From the NCBI GenBank assembly GCA_022340585.1, contig JAJDNS010000171.1, forward strand, positions 1 through 36,716: a DNA stretch of 36,716 nucleotides. The letters run 5' to 3'. Of the stretch, positions 27,943-35,498 are shown piece after piece. The notes beneath the pieces were generated by a model, which searched no databases, was not told where the DNA came from, and saw only the letters and a program-made list of their open reading frames with translations. The stretch's first letter is position 1. Each line of letters starts with the position of its first letter. The DNA comes from Acidobacteriota bacterium. Its GTDB lineage: Bacteria; Acidobacteriota; Vicinamibacteria; Fen-336. A program made the position numbers and the translations under genes.

Positions 27943-28155
27943 ATGAGACCCGGACCGGTCCCGCCCGGCGAGTTCGAGGAGTTCCAGGCCTCGGCGCTGT
28001 TCTGCCCCCGCTGCCGGACCGCGCGGCCGGTTCGCGAGCGCCTGCTGCTGGTTCTGCCCGATGGTGAGCTGTACGAATACCTCTGCTCGGTCTGCGGCTC
28101 CTCGGTGGGGAAGCGCAAGGCCGAGACTCCGGCGCCGCCCATCCTTCTCTCCTGA
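27943..28155 (+). CDS. Small zinc-ribbon protein
   Basis: A 70-residue protein with four cysteines arranged as two CxxC pairs, Cys21/Cys24 (FCPRC) and Cys48/Cys51 (LCSVC). Between them is a charged beta-hairpin-like stretch ([17 protein letters not shown]). This is a zinc-ribbon fold by pattern. There is no other domain, no signal peptide and no membrane helix, and I cannot assign a partner. Zinc ribbons of this size often bind nucleic acid or a protein complex. The start is chosen for the near-leaderless promoter and because upstream codons have no coding character. It is followed 66 bases later by the threonine aldolase gene, which has its own promoter of the same kind. Confidence 0.8.
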   Translation: MRPGPVPPGEFEEFQASALFCPRCRTARPVRERLLLVLPDGELYEYLCSVCGSSVGKRKAETPAPPILLS

Positions 28156-28183
28156 GCGCGGTTGCGGCGCCCTGGCGCGGCTT

Positions 28184-28213
28184 TTGACATCCCCGGCGGG
28201 CCGGCAGTAACGT
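28184..28213 (+). promoter_or_regulatory. Sigma-70-type promoter of the threonine aldolase gene, near leaderless
   Basis: TTGACA (28184-28189), an 18-base spacer and TAACGT (28208-28213). Only eight bases separate the -10 box from the ATG at 28222, which points to a leaderless transcript. No ribosome site is present. Confidence 0.55.
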
Positions 28214-28221
28214 CGCCCGCG

Positions 28222-29241
28222 ATGAAGCCGATCGACCTCCGCTCGGACACCGTCACCCGACCCACCGCTCGGATGCGGCAGGCCATGGCCGAGGCCGAGG
28301 TTGGAGACGACGTCTTCGGGGAAGACCCGACCGTCGGTCGCCTTGAGGCCCGCGTGGCCGAGCTCCTCGGCTTCGAGGCCGCGCTCTTCGTGCCTTCGGG
28401 GACGATGGGCAACGCCATCGCGATCCGCGTCCTGACCGAGCGGGGCGACGAGGTCCTCGTCGAGCGCCGCAGCCACGTGGTCCGCTACGAGCTCTCGGCG
28501 ATGAGCGTCCTCTCCGGCGTGATGCCGCGCATGGTGGACGCGCCCGACGGCCACCTCCGGCCGGAGCACGTTCGAGGTGCGGTGGCCCCCCGGGCCTACT
28601 ACAAGTCGGACGTGACCCTGGTCGTCCTCGAGAACACCCACAACCTCGCCGGCGGCACCGTCCTGGGCCTCGCCGAGACGCGGGAGGTGATCGGCGCCGC
28701 GCGCGAAGCGGGCTTCCGCGTCCACGTCGACGGGGCCCGGATCTGGAACGCGGCGACCGCACTCGGGATCCCTGCCTCCGCGCTCGCGGCGGGGGCCGAC
28801 ACGGCCATGACCTGTCTCTCGAAGGGCCTGGGGTGTCCGGTCGGTTCGCTGGTCGCCTCGTCGAGGGAGCGAATCGAGAAGGCCCGGCGCGTGCGAAAGC
28901 TCCTCGGCGGGGGCATGCGCCAGGCCGGCATCCTCGCCGCCGCCGGCCTCGTTGCCCTCGACGACGCCATCCCCCGCCTGGCCGAGGACCACGCCCACGC
29001 CCGACGCCTGGCCGAGGCGCTCGCCCAGGCTCGGGACGTCCGGGTGACGCCGCCCCGGACGAACATCGTCGTGGCCACCCTCGACGGCCGGAGCGCGCCC
29101 GAGGTGGCGGCCGCCCTCGCGGCCGAGGGGGTCCTCACCATCGCCATGGACGCCCGGACTCTGCGCCTCGTCACTCACCGCGACGTGAGCGACGAGGACT
29201 GTCGCCGAGCCGCGGAGGTCATCGGGACCGTCGTCGGCTGA
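28222..29241 (+). CDS. Low-specificity L-threonine aldolase, PLP dependent
   Basis: A 339-residue fold-type I PLP enzyme that splits threonine or allo-threonine into glycine and acetaldehyde. Typical sequences are [12 protein letters not shown] at the N-terminus, [37 protein letters not shown], the Asp of [11 protein letters not shown] that contacts the pyridine nitrogen, and the PLP lysine Lys201 in [12 protein letters not shown]. The tail [20 protein letters not shown] is also characteristic. Length is usual for the family. It has its own promoter directly upstream and is followed 53 bases later by the YjbQ-family gene. A role in glycine supply or threonine catabolism is expected; stereochemical preference cannot be read. 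Confidence 0.95.
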   Translation: MKPIDLRSDTVTRPTARMRQAMAEAEVGDDVFGEDPTVGRLEARVAELLGFEAALFVPSGTMGNAIAIRVLTERGDEVLVERRSHVVRYELSAMSVLSGVMPRMVDAPDGHLRPEHVRGAVAPRAYYKSDVTLVVLENTHNLAGGTVLGLAETREVIGAAREAGFRVHVDGARIWNAATALGIPASALAAGADTAMTCLSKGLGCPVGSLVASSRERIEKARRVRKLLGGGMRQAGILAAAGLVALDDAIPRLAEDHAHARRLAEALAQARDVRVTPPRTNIVVATLDGRSAPEVAAALAAEGVLTIAMDARTLRLVTHRDVSDEDCRRAAEVIGTVVG

Positions 29242-29277
29242 TCGTCCTCGGCGGCCGCCGGCAGTGATGGCGCTGCG

Positions 29278-29286
29278 TGTTAGTCT
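29278..29286 (+). promoter_or_regulatory. Extended -10 promoter of the YjbQ-family gene, near leaderless
   Basis: TGT-TAGTCT forms an extended -10 element eight bases before the ATG at 29295. There is no -35 box or ribosome site. The weak hexamer makes the call tentative. Confidence 0.4.
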
Positions 29287-29294
29287 GGACGGAC

Positions 29295-29711
29295 ATGCAG
29301 CAGCGGAGCGAGGTTCTTGCCGTGAGCACCCGGCGCGGCCTCACCGAGATCACCTCTGCGGTTCGCGGAGTGGTGCGGGCCGCCGGTGTCCACGCGGGCT
29401 TGTGCATCGTTTTCATCCGCCACACCTCGGCCAGCCTGGTGATCCAGGAGAACGCTGATCCCTCGGTCTGCCGCGACCTCGAGGCCTTCCTCTCGGGCCT
29501 CGTCCCCGACGGCCACCCGGGCTTCACCCACGTGGACGAGGGGGAGGACGACATGTCGGCCCACGTGAAGGCTGCCCTCCTGAAGACCTCCGAGCAGATC
29601 CCGATCGCCGACGGCGAGCTCGTTCTGGGCACCTGGCAGGGCCTCTACGTGTGGGAGCACCGGAACCGCTCCCACCGGCGTCAGGTCGCGGTCCACGTCG
29701 TCGGTGAGTGA
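29295..29711 (+). CDS. YjbQ/UPF0047-family protein
   Basis: A 138-residue cytosolic protein of the UPF0047 (YjbQ) family. The three family blocks are present: FIRHTSASLVIQENADPSV, a His-rich middle GFTHVDEGEDDMSAHVKAALL, and LGTWQGLYVWEHRNRSHRR. The conserved histidines probably form a metal site. A thiamin-phosphate-synthase-like activity has been reported for members, but the physiological role remains open. The ATG at 29295 is chosen because homology starts at once and because it is close to a promoter; an ATG six codons upstream is in frame. The SpoIIE-type phosphatase gene begins six bases after its stop, so the two are probably cotranscribed. Confidence 0.93.
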   Translation: MQQRSEVLAVSTRRGLTEITSAVRGVVRAAGVHAGLCIVFIRHTSASLVIQENADPSVCRDLEAFLSGLVPDGHPGFTHVDEGEDDMSAHVKAALLKTSEQIPIADGELVLGTWQGLYVWEHRNRSHRRQVAVHVVGE

Positions 29712-29717
29712 AGGGGA

Positions 29718-31262
29718 GTGAGGCTTCGCACCCAGCTCGCCCTCGCCCTTCTCCTCCTGGCGGTGGTCCCGCTTCTCGGCGTGACTCTCTACACGTACCA
29801 GGGATCGCTCCGGGCCTACAAGCGCGCAGTGGAGGCGGAGGCCGAGGCTCTGAACGCCGACATCTCCACCCGGGTCGAAGCGGTGGGAGACCAGCTCTCG
29901 CTTCGGATCCAGGGGATGCGGCAGCATGCGGACCGGGTCCCGGGGAGCCCCTTCGAGAAGGCCCGGCTGGAGGCCCTCGCGGCCGCGGAGCACCAGGAGC
30001 TCCAGGCGCTCCTGCGGATGATCCTGTCGGGAGCGGACCGGCGGCAGGGCGCGATCCCCTTTGCGCGGGACGCCAAGGGCTGGGTCTTCACCCCGGAGGC
30101 CGAGGACGAGGCCGTGCTCGACGGCCTCGGCCTGGTGCCGGGGCGACCGGCCACGCGCGGCGACACCGGCGACTGGGTGGTGGCGCTCCGACGCTACGCC
30201 GAGTCTGGCATAGAGATCGGCGTGGCTCGGCCCCTCGGCGAACCTCTCCAGGAGATCCGGCGCACGAGGACCCGAAACGTCGTTCTCGGCCTCGGGCTGG
30301 CCGCCCTGGCGCTCCTGGGCATCCTGCCCCTGTCCCGCCGCATGACGCGTCACCTCGGCGCCCTGACCGAGGCCGCCGAGCGCCTGGGGCGCGGCGAGCT
30401 GGAGGTGACGGTCCCGGTACCGCACTCCGTGGAGCTCGCGCGTCTCGCCGAAACCTTCAACCAGATGGCGCGGGACCTGCGGCTCCACCAGGAGCAGCTC
30501 GTGGTCCAGGAGCGCCTCCGGAAGGAGCTCGAGATCGGCCGGCGCATCCAGAGGGAGCTGCTGCCGCGAGCGCCCTTCCGGTCCGCCTTTGCCGAGGTCG
30601 GCGGGCTGTCCGTCCCGGCCCGGGAGGTGGGCGGCGACTTCTTCAACTACTTCTCCCTCGGCGACGGCGATGTCGCGGTCCTGCTCGGCGACGTGTCCGG
30701 CAAGGGGGTGGGGGCGGCCCTGCTGATGGCCAATCTCCAGGCCACCCTGCGGGCCCGCCTCTCCGTGGAGTCCGACCTGGCCCGGCTGGTCGCCGCCCTC
30801 GATCGCGAGCTGGAGTCCGACGAGCCTCTCGCGGCATATGTCACGCTCTTCCTCGCCACCCTCGACCCGGAGTCGGGCACGCTGCGATACGTCAACGCCG
30901 GACACAACACGCAGCTCGTGCGCCGGTCCGACGGCACGGTCGAGCGGCTTCCCTCATCGGGCCGCCCCCCGGGCCTGTACCCCGGTGGTGGCTACACGGA
31001 GGAGAGGCTGACGATGAGCGACGGCGACTCGCTGTTCCTCTTCACCGACGGGATCGTCGAGGCCGAGGACGAGTCGGGCGAGCCGTTCGGGATGGAGCGC
31101 CTCGAGGCGGTCCTGGGCGTGCACCGCGGCGACGACCTCGACGGCCTCCTCGGACGAGCCCACGAGGCCGTGCGCGAGCACCGGGGGCCGCACGAGGCCG
31201 AGGACGACGCAACCATGCTGGCTCTGCGCATTCTCGTGCGTCCGCCGGAGCAGCGGGCGTGA
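29718..31262 (+). CDS. HAMP-domain SpoIIE/RsbU-type protein phosphatase
   Basis: A 514-residue membrane receptor with a PP2C-type output. The first membrane helix is residues 7-24, an extracytoplasmic sensor of about 170 residues follows, and the second helix is about 195-213. A HAMP domain (about 214-268; SRRMTRHLGALTEAAERLGRG) and a coiled-coil linker lead to the SpoIIE phosphatase (about 300-505). Metal-binding aspartates are Asp307 (GGDFFNY), Asp325 (GDVSGKG), Asp444 (FTDGIVEA) and Asp496/497 (EDDATML). Such enzymes dephosphorylate STAS antagonists and so free a sigma factor. GTG 29718 is used; AAGGGGA abuts it closely. The stop overlaps the GTG of the GlpD-like gene by four bases. The STAS protein at 38 is a conceivable but unproven substrate. 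Confidence 0.93.
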   Translation: MRLRTQLALALLLLAVVPLLGVTLYTYQGSLRAYKRAVEAEAEALNADISTRVEAVGDQLSLRIQGMRQHADRVPGSPFEKARLEALAAAEHQELQALLRMILSGADRRQGAIPFARDAKGWVFTPEAEDEAVLDGLGLVPGRPATRGDTGDWVVALRRYAESGIEIGVARPLGEPLQEIRRTRTRNVVLGLGLAALALLGILPLSRRMTRHLGALTEAAERLGRGELEVTVPVPHSVELARLAETFNQMARDLRLHQEQLVVQERLRKELEIGRRIQRELLPRAPFRSAFAEVGGLSVPAREVGGDFFNYFSLGDGDVAVLLGDVSGKGVGAALLMANLQATLRARLSVESDLARLVAALDRELESDEPLAAYVTLFLATLDPESGTLRYVNAGHNTQLVRRSDGTVERLPSSGRPPGLYPGGGYTEERLTMSDGDSLFLFTDGIVEAEDESGEPFGMERLEAVLGVHRGDDLDGLLGRAHEAVREHRGPHEAEDDATMLALRILVRPPEQRA

Positions 31263-32725
31263 AACGGGATCTGACCTCGCTCGCCGCCGGCGAGCTGGAC
31301 CTGGTGGTGGTGGGGGGGGGGATCTACGGCGCGGTGGCGGCATACGACGCCGCCCAGCGCGGGCTCTCGGTGGCCCTCGTGGAGCGCGACGACTTCGGGG
31401 CGGGGGTGTCCTGGCACAGCCTCAAGACCATCCACGGCGGCATGCGCTATCTCCAGAAGGCGGCCCTCGGCCGCCTGCGCGAGTCGGCCCGCGAGCGACG
31501 GACATTCCTGCGAATCGCTCCCGATCTCGTTCGGCCCCTGCCCTTCGTGGTCCCGACCCGTGGTCACGGGACCACCGGCCGGGAGGCTCTGGCGGTGGCC
31601 CTCCACCTCAACAACTGGCTCACCCGGGACCGCAACCACGGGCTCCCCGAGGGGAAGCACATCCCCGACGGCCGCACGGTATCGGCCCGGGAGGCCCTCG
31701 ACCTGGTCCCCGGCCTGGATCCGCGCGGGCTCACCGGCGCGGCGCTGTGGAGCGACGCCCAGGCCGTGAGCACCGAGCGGCTGACGCTGGCCTTCGTCCT
31801 GGCGGCGGCCGCGTCCGGGGCCCGCGTCGCCAACCACGCGGAGGTGGTCGCGGTCCTCCGCTCGAAGGGCCGCGTCGTCGGGGTGGCCGTCCGCGACCGG
31901 CTCCGGGCGGACACGGGCGAGGTGCACGCGCGGATGGTGCTGAATGCCGCCGGTCCCGGGGCCGACGAGGTGTTGGCCCAGGCCGGTCTGCGCCGGACGC
32001 CGGGACCGCTTCTGCGGGCGCGCAACCTCGTCCTTCGCCGCGCGCCGTCGCTCCCCCACGCCGTCGGGGCGAGGAGCCGGGGTCGCTTCCTCTTTCTCGT
32101 GCCCTGGCAGGGACGGACCCTCGTCGGCACCGACTACGAGCCCGCGGAGGCCTCGTCCAGCGATCCACGCGCCTTCCTGGCCGAGGCCGACCGGGCCTTC
32201 CCCTGGGCGTCGCTGGCCGATGCCGAGGTTGCGCTGGTGCACGAAGGACTCGTTCCCGGTCGGGGCGGACCGGCCGGGATCGCCACCCGGCCCCGCCTGC
32301 ACGATCACGAGAGAGAGGACGCGCTCCCCGGCCTCGTGAGCCTGCAGGGGGTCAAGTACACCACCGCACGGTCCGTGGCCGAGCGGGCCATCGACCTGGT
32401 GCTCCGTCGCCTCGGCCGGCCGCCGGTGGCCTGCCGCACTGCCTCGACCCCCTTGCCCAGGGCCCGGGCCCTCGAAGGGGATCTCGAAGGGCGGACGCGG
32501 GAGGCGGTGCGCGACGAGATGGCCCTCACCCTCGCCGACGCCGTGCTGCGGCGCCTCGACCTGGGGACCGGGGGAGACCCGGCGGATGAGGACCTGTCGG
32601 TCGTCGGTGCGGTGATGGCCACCGAGCTGGGCTGGGACGAGACCCGGCAGCGGCGTGAGCGGGAGGCTCTTGCCGAAACCTGGCCCGCGCCCGGCGACGG
32701 GAAGGGGGCCGCGGGCTCCTGCTAG
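31259..32725 (+). CDS. FAD-dependent glycerol-3-phosphate dehydrogenase (GlpD-like)
   Basis: A 488-residue FAD flavoprotein. The Rossmann motif VVVGGGIYGAVAAYDAAQRG is followed by the FAD glutamate in ALVERDDFGAGVS and by the GlpD signature KTIHGGMRYLQ and RIAPDLVRPLPFVVPT. FLVPWQGRTLVGTDYEP and SLQGVKYTTARSVAERAIDLV are also GlpD features. A C-terminal helical domain (about 405-475) completes the family architecture. It would oxidise sn-glycerol 3-phosphate to dihydroxyacetone phosphate at the membrane, passing electrons to quinone. SWHSLK replaces the more common TSSRSTK. It starts at GTG 31259, overlapping the phosphatase stop, which is an unusual pairing. A run of ten G at 31312-31321 encodes the GGG of the FAD motif. 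Confidence 0.9.
   Translation: MKRDLTSLAAGELDLVVVGGGIYGAVAAYDAAQRGLSVALVERDDFGAGVSWHSLKTIHGGMRYLQKAALGRLRESARERRTFLRIAPDLVRPLPFVVPTRGHGTTGREALAVALHLNNWLTRDRNHGLPEGKHIPDGRTVSAREALDLVPGLDPRGLTGAALWSDAQAVSTERLTLAFVLAAAASGARVANHAEVVAVLRSKGRVVGVAVRDRLRADTGEVHARMVLNAAGPGADEVLAQAGLRRTPGPLLRARNLVLRRAPSLPHAVGARSRGRFLFLVPWQGRTLVGTDYEPAEASSSDPRAFLAEADRAFPWASLADAEVALVHEGLVPGRGGPAGIATRPRLHDHEREDALPGLVSLQGVKYTTARSVAERAIDLVLRRLGRPPVACRTASTPLPRARALEGDLEGRTREAVRDEMALTLADAVLRRLDLGTGGDPADEDLSVVGAVMATELGWDETRQRREREALAETWPAPGDGKGAAGSC
31312..31321 (+). repeat. Homopolymeric G10 tract near the 5' end of the GlpD-like gene
   Basis: Ten consecutive G lie about 18 codons from the start and encode the three glycines of the FAD-binding motif as GGG GGG GGG after GTG GTG GTG. 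Tracts of this length in a reading frame can slip during replication and switch a gene off. Confidence 0.9.
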
Positions 32726-32728
32726 AAT
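32720..32728 (+). promoter_or_regulatory. Extended -10 promoter of the GGDEF gene
   Basis: TGC-TAGAAT matches the extended -10 consensus at all but one hexamer position. It overlaps the end of the upstream GlpD-like gene. Transcription would start near 32735, leaving about 46 bases before the ATG at 32781. Confidence 0.55.
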
Positions 32729-32780
32729 GGGCGCCACCCGGCTGCCGGGCACGACCTGGAGAGCCGATCCGAGCCCGAAG

Positions 32781-34280
32781 ATGACGCCTCCGCCCGAGGA
32801 ACTCGCTCCCGACCCTCCCGGCACCCCGCCGTCCGCCTCGGCGGCCCCCTCCGGAGGCCGCGACCGGGTCCTCCAGGCCCTGATGTCGCTGATTGAGGAT
32901 CTCACCGTCGAGAGCGAGGAAGCCGGGCTGTTGCGCTCGACCCTCGAGCATGCGGTCGGGGGGCTGGACCTCGCGGGCGGAGCGACGCTCGTGCTCGGGC
33001 CCGACGGTGAGCTCGTGCAGGCGGCCGCCCACCGCTTCGCCCCCGGACTCCAGGCCGCCATGGACCTGGCCACGGAATCCCTGGCCCGCGGCGGGCCCCT
33101 CGTGCAGGACACCCCTGAGGGGGAGCGGCTCGCGGTGACGCCCCTGCGGGCCCGACGGCGCAACCTGGGGGCGCTCGTTCTCCACGACCGACGGGTGACG
33201 GAGTCGCCCATTGATGACGAGCTTCTCGAGGTTCTGGGCAAGCAGATCGGCACCGGCCTCGAGAACGTGCGCCTCTACGCCGAGCTGCGGGCATCCTCGT
33301 CCCGGGTCGAGGTGCTGCACCGCATCACCGCCGCGGTGACCTCGGGGACCGACCTCCACACCATCGTTCCCGCCTTCGCCAGCGAGGTGGCCGCGCTTCA
33401 GCCCTTCGATCGGCTCGCCTGCGGGTTCGTCAACGACACCGGTGACTACATCGAGATGGTGAGCCACCCCGAGGAGACCTCCTGGGGGCTCGGCAACGTT
33501 CTCCCGGTGGTGGGCAGCGGGCCCGGGTTCGTCGCCCTGAACAACCGCTCGGTCCTGCAGCGCGATCTCGTGCACGAGCACCGGTACCTCGAGGACATGC
33601 GGCTTCTCGAGGAGGGCCTGCGCTCGTACGTGCTCTTTCCCCTGAGCTCGCGCGAGCGGGCGATCGGGGTCCTCGCCCTCGGCTCCACCAGGGACCGCGC
33701 CTTCGACGAGGGGGCGCTCGCTCGCCTCCAGCCCCTGGCCGACGCGGTGGCCCTCGCCTTCGAGAACCTGCGGCTGTTCCAGAAGACTCGCGAGCTCTCC
33801 ATCACCGACGAGGTCACCCCGCTGCACAACCACCGCTACTTCCACCAGGCGCTCGACCGCGAGCTGAAGCTGGTGAATCGGTATGGGTCGACCCTCTCGC
33901 TGGTCTTCGTCGATCTCGACCGCTTCAAGCCCATCAACGACCAGTACGGCCATCTGCGCGGCAGCCGCACCCTTCGCGAGGTGGGCTTCCTCATTCGGGC
34001 CGCGGTCCGCGAGACCGACATCCCCGCGCGCTACGGGGGAGACGAGTTCGTTATCGTGCTGCCCCAGACCGACGGAGAGTCGGCGCGGATCCTGGCCGAG
34101 AAGCTGAGGCGACTGGTCGAGGGGCACACCTTCCTTCAGGAGGAGGGCATCAACGCCCGGCTCGGCGTCTCCCTCGGCGTGGCCACGTACCCGGCCGAGG
34201 CCACCACCAAGGAGGAGCTCATCCGTCTCGCCGACAGCCGCATGTACGAGGACAAAGGGTCGCGGAGAACCGGCCGATGA
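32781..34280 (+). CDS. Tandem GAF GGDEF cyclase, candidate Hypr (cGAMP-forming) enzyme
   Basis: A 499-residue soluble protein with a disordered Pro-rich start, a GAF-like domain (about 30-160), a second GAF domain (about 170-325) and a GGDEF domain (about 335-490). The active loop is intact, GGDEF at residues 419-423, and the product-inhibition I-site RETD (410-413) sits five residues before it. The guanine-binding Asn386 (IND) is kept, but the following Asp that normally reads guanine (GHxxGD) is Ser395 in HLRGSRTL. In the GGDEF family this Gly-Ser form marks the Hypr enzymes, first described in Geobacter, which make 3',3'-cGAMP as well as c-di-GMP. ATG 32781 is chosen since the in-frame ATG at 32727 overlaps the promoter. 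Input is probably a small ligand bound by GAF. NUDIX follows 25 bases downstream. Confidence 0.93.
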   Translation: MTPPPEELAPDPPGTPPSASAAPSGGRDRVLQALMSLIEDLTVESEEAGLLRSTLEHAVGGLDLAGGATLVLGPDGELVQAAAHRFAPGLQAAMDLATESLARGGPLVQDTPEGERLAVTPLRARRRNLGALVLHDRRVTESPIDDELLEVLGKQIGTGLENVRLYAELRASSSRVEVLHRITAAVTSGTDLHTIVPAFASEVAALQPFDRLACGFVNDTGDYIEMVSHPEETSWGLGNVLPVVGSGPGFVALNNRSVLQRDLVHEHRYLEDMRLLEEGLRSYVLFPLSSRERAIGVLALGSTRDRAFDEGALARLQPLADAVALAFENLRLFQKTRELSITDEVTPLHNHRYFHQALDRELKLVNRYGSTLSLVFVDLDRFKPINDQYGHLRGSRTLREVGFLIRAAVRETDIPARYGGDEFVIVLPQTDGESARILAEKLRRLVEGHTFLQEEGINARLGVSLGVATYPAEATTKEELIRLADSRMYEDKGSRRTGR

Positions 34281-34305
34281 CCCCGGTTGGCGAAGCGCTC
34301 GAGCA

Positions 34306-34710
34306 ATGACGGAGTCGGCGGGAACGCTTCTCTACCGGCGCAACGGGGATCAGCTCGAGGTCCTCATCGTCCACCCCTCCGGCCGCTACAACCGCGGGGC
34401 CCCCTGGAGCATCCCGAAGGGCAAGACCGAGCCCGGGGAGGACACCGAGACCGCGGCCCGGCGGGAGACGCAGGAGGAGACCGGCATCTCGGCCGGACGG
34501 CTCCACTCCATAGGGAGCGTGGACCTGGCCCGCAGCCGCAAGCGCATCCACGGCTTCGCTGGCCCCGCCCCGGAGGGCGCCGAGCCCCGCTGTGCTTCGT
34601 GGGAGGTCGATCGCGCCCAGTTCATCTCTCTCGAGCGCGCGCGACTCCTGCTTCACCCGGCCCAGGCCACCTTTCTCGATCGTCTGTTGGCGACGCTGGA
34701 TCAGGTCTGA
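34306..34710 (+). CDS. NUDIX hydrolase
   Basis: A 134-residue protein with a full NUDIX box, Gx5Ex7REUxEExGU, as GKTEPGE followed by RETQEETGI (Gly39, Glu45, Arg53, Glu54, Glu57, Glu58). The N-terminus (SAGTLLYRRNGDQLEVLIVHP) and WSIPKGKTEPGE resemble the MutT/diadenosine-polyphosphate hydrolase and ADP-ribose-type groups with single-domain architecture. The later segment GSVDLARSRKRIHGFAGPAP fits the diadenosine-type strand region. The substrate is uncertain: an NDP-sugar, an oxidised nucleotide or a dinucleoside polyphosphate are all possible. It lies 25 bases after the cyclase gene and may be cotranscribed. Its 3' end overlaps the convergent methyltransferase gene by ten bases. Confidence 0.92.
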   Translation: MTESAGTLLYRRNGDQLEVLIVHPSGRYNRGAPWSIPKGKTEPGEDTETAARRETQEETGISAGRLHSIGSVDLARSRKRIHGFAGPAPEGAEPRCASWEVDRAQFISLERARLLLHPAQATFLDRLLATLDQV

Positions 34711-35498
34711 GCCGGGCCCCCGCGGCGCTCGGCGGTGACGATGAGCATGTAGCCGGAGGCGGGAACGATCGCGTCCAGCCGAGTCACCGCCCAGACGAAG
34801 GGGTACAGGGCGCTCCAGAGCCTGAACGTCCGACGGTGGCGCGAGAGGTCGGAGCCCGTCACCACCATCCCCTTGGCCGACGAGCTTTTCCCCAGGCGCT
34901 CGAGGCCCACGTTGACCAGGGTGTCGACGAGCTCCGAGAAGAACCGTGAGTAGGTTCGGGTCGGCCCCATCACGAAATGTGACCCCAGGAGCTCGGTCAG
35001 ACGCGAGGGGGTGTAGCCAGGTCGGAGGTGGCCGTGCCTCTCGTCGGTCTGTCCGAGGGCCCGGCGCAGTCGCCGAAGCGCCGTGTCCTTCATGTGCGGC
35101 GTGTTCACCACGAGCCGGCCTCCCGGCCTGGTCACCCGAGCCAGCTCGGCCGCGAAGATCTCGTCGTCCGGCACGTGCTCGAGCATGTCCACCACCGCGA
35201 CCCGATCGAATGTGGCGTCGGAAAACGGCAGCCGATCGCCCCGCACCAGGTGGGTGTCCGTCTCGACCAGCGAGCGGATCGAGCTCACCGCGGCCTCGGT
35301 CAGATCCCCCGAGGCCCAGTCCCCGCCCCGCTGGCGCAGCAGGAGGCTGACGACCCCGTTGTCGGAGCCGAGGTCGAGGCAGCGGAGTCCTTCGGTGGGG
35401 CCCAGGGCCGCGGCGACCTCGGCCAGCTTCCGTTGCTTCAGCGCCGAGCGGCGGAAGAGCGCGACCGCCCACTCGCGTGACGAGGCCGGCTCAGTCAC
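34701..35498 (-). CDS. Class I SAM-dependent methyltransferase (downstream of a pair)
   Basis: A 265-residue protein. SAM motif I is LRCLDLGSDNGVVSLLL (about residues 40-56), followed by the acidic position near SGDLTE, motif II-like DRVAVVDMLEHVPDDE and post-motif RPGGRLVVNTPHMKD. The C-terminal 80 residues contain a hydrophobic stretch (LWSALYPFVWAVTRLD) that may touch the membrane. The GTG at 35498 is preferred: GGAG lies upstream and the start overlaps the end of the previous methyltransferase by eight bases, so they are coupled. Substrate is unknown; a lipid or quinone-like acceptor is possible. Its end overlaps the NUDIX gene on the other strand. Confidence 0.85.
   Translation of the reverse strand: MTEPASSREWAVALFRRSALKQRKLAEVAAALGPTEGLRCLDLGSDNGVVSLLLRQRGGDWASGDLTEAAVSSIRSLVETDTHLVRGDRLPFSDATFDRVAVVDMLEHVPDDEIFAAELARVTRPGGRLVVNTPHMKDTALRRLRRALGQTDERHGHLRPGYTPSRLTELLGSHFVMGPTRTYSRFFSELVDTLVNVGLERLGKSSSAKGMVVTGSDLSRHRRTFRLWSALYPFVWAVTRLDAIVPASGYMLIVTAERRGGPAQT

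Noticed and set aside
29261..29277. GGCAGTG-ATGG-CGC before the YjbQ-family gene as a sigma-54 site
   Set aside because: GG and GC have the right spacing, but TTGC is replaced by GCGC and most -24 positions disagree. An extended -10 fits the same region better.
29708..32725. A 1005-codon plus-strand frame that could suggest a fusion upstream of the GlpD-like protein
   Set aside because: The first half is out of frame with the SpoIIE-type phosphatase and is Pro/Arg-rich without domains. The real gene begins at GTG 31259.
32727..32780. ATG 32727 as the start of the GGDEF protein
   Set aside because: It overlaps the -10 box TAGAAT, so a transcript from that promoter would not contain it. The ATG at 32781 leaves a usable leader.
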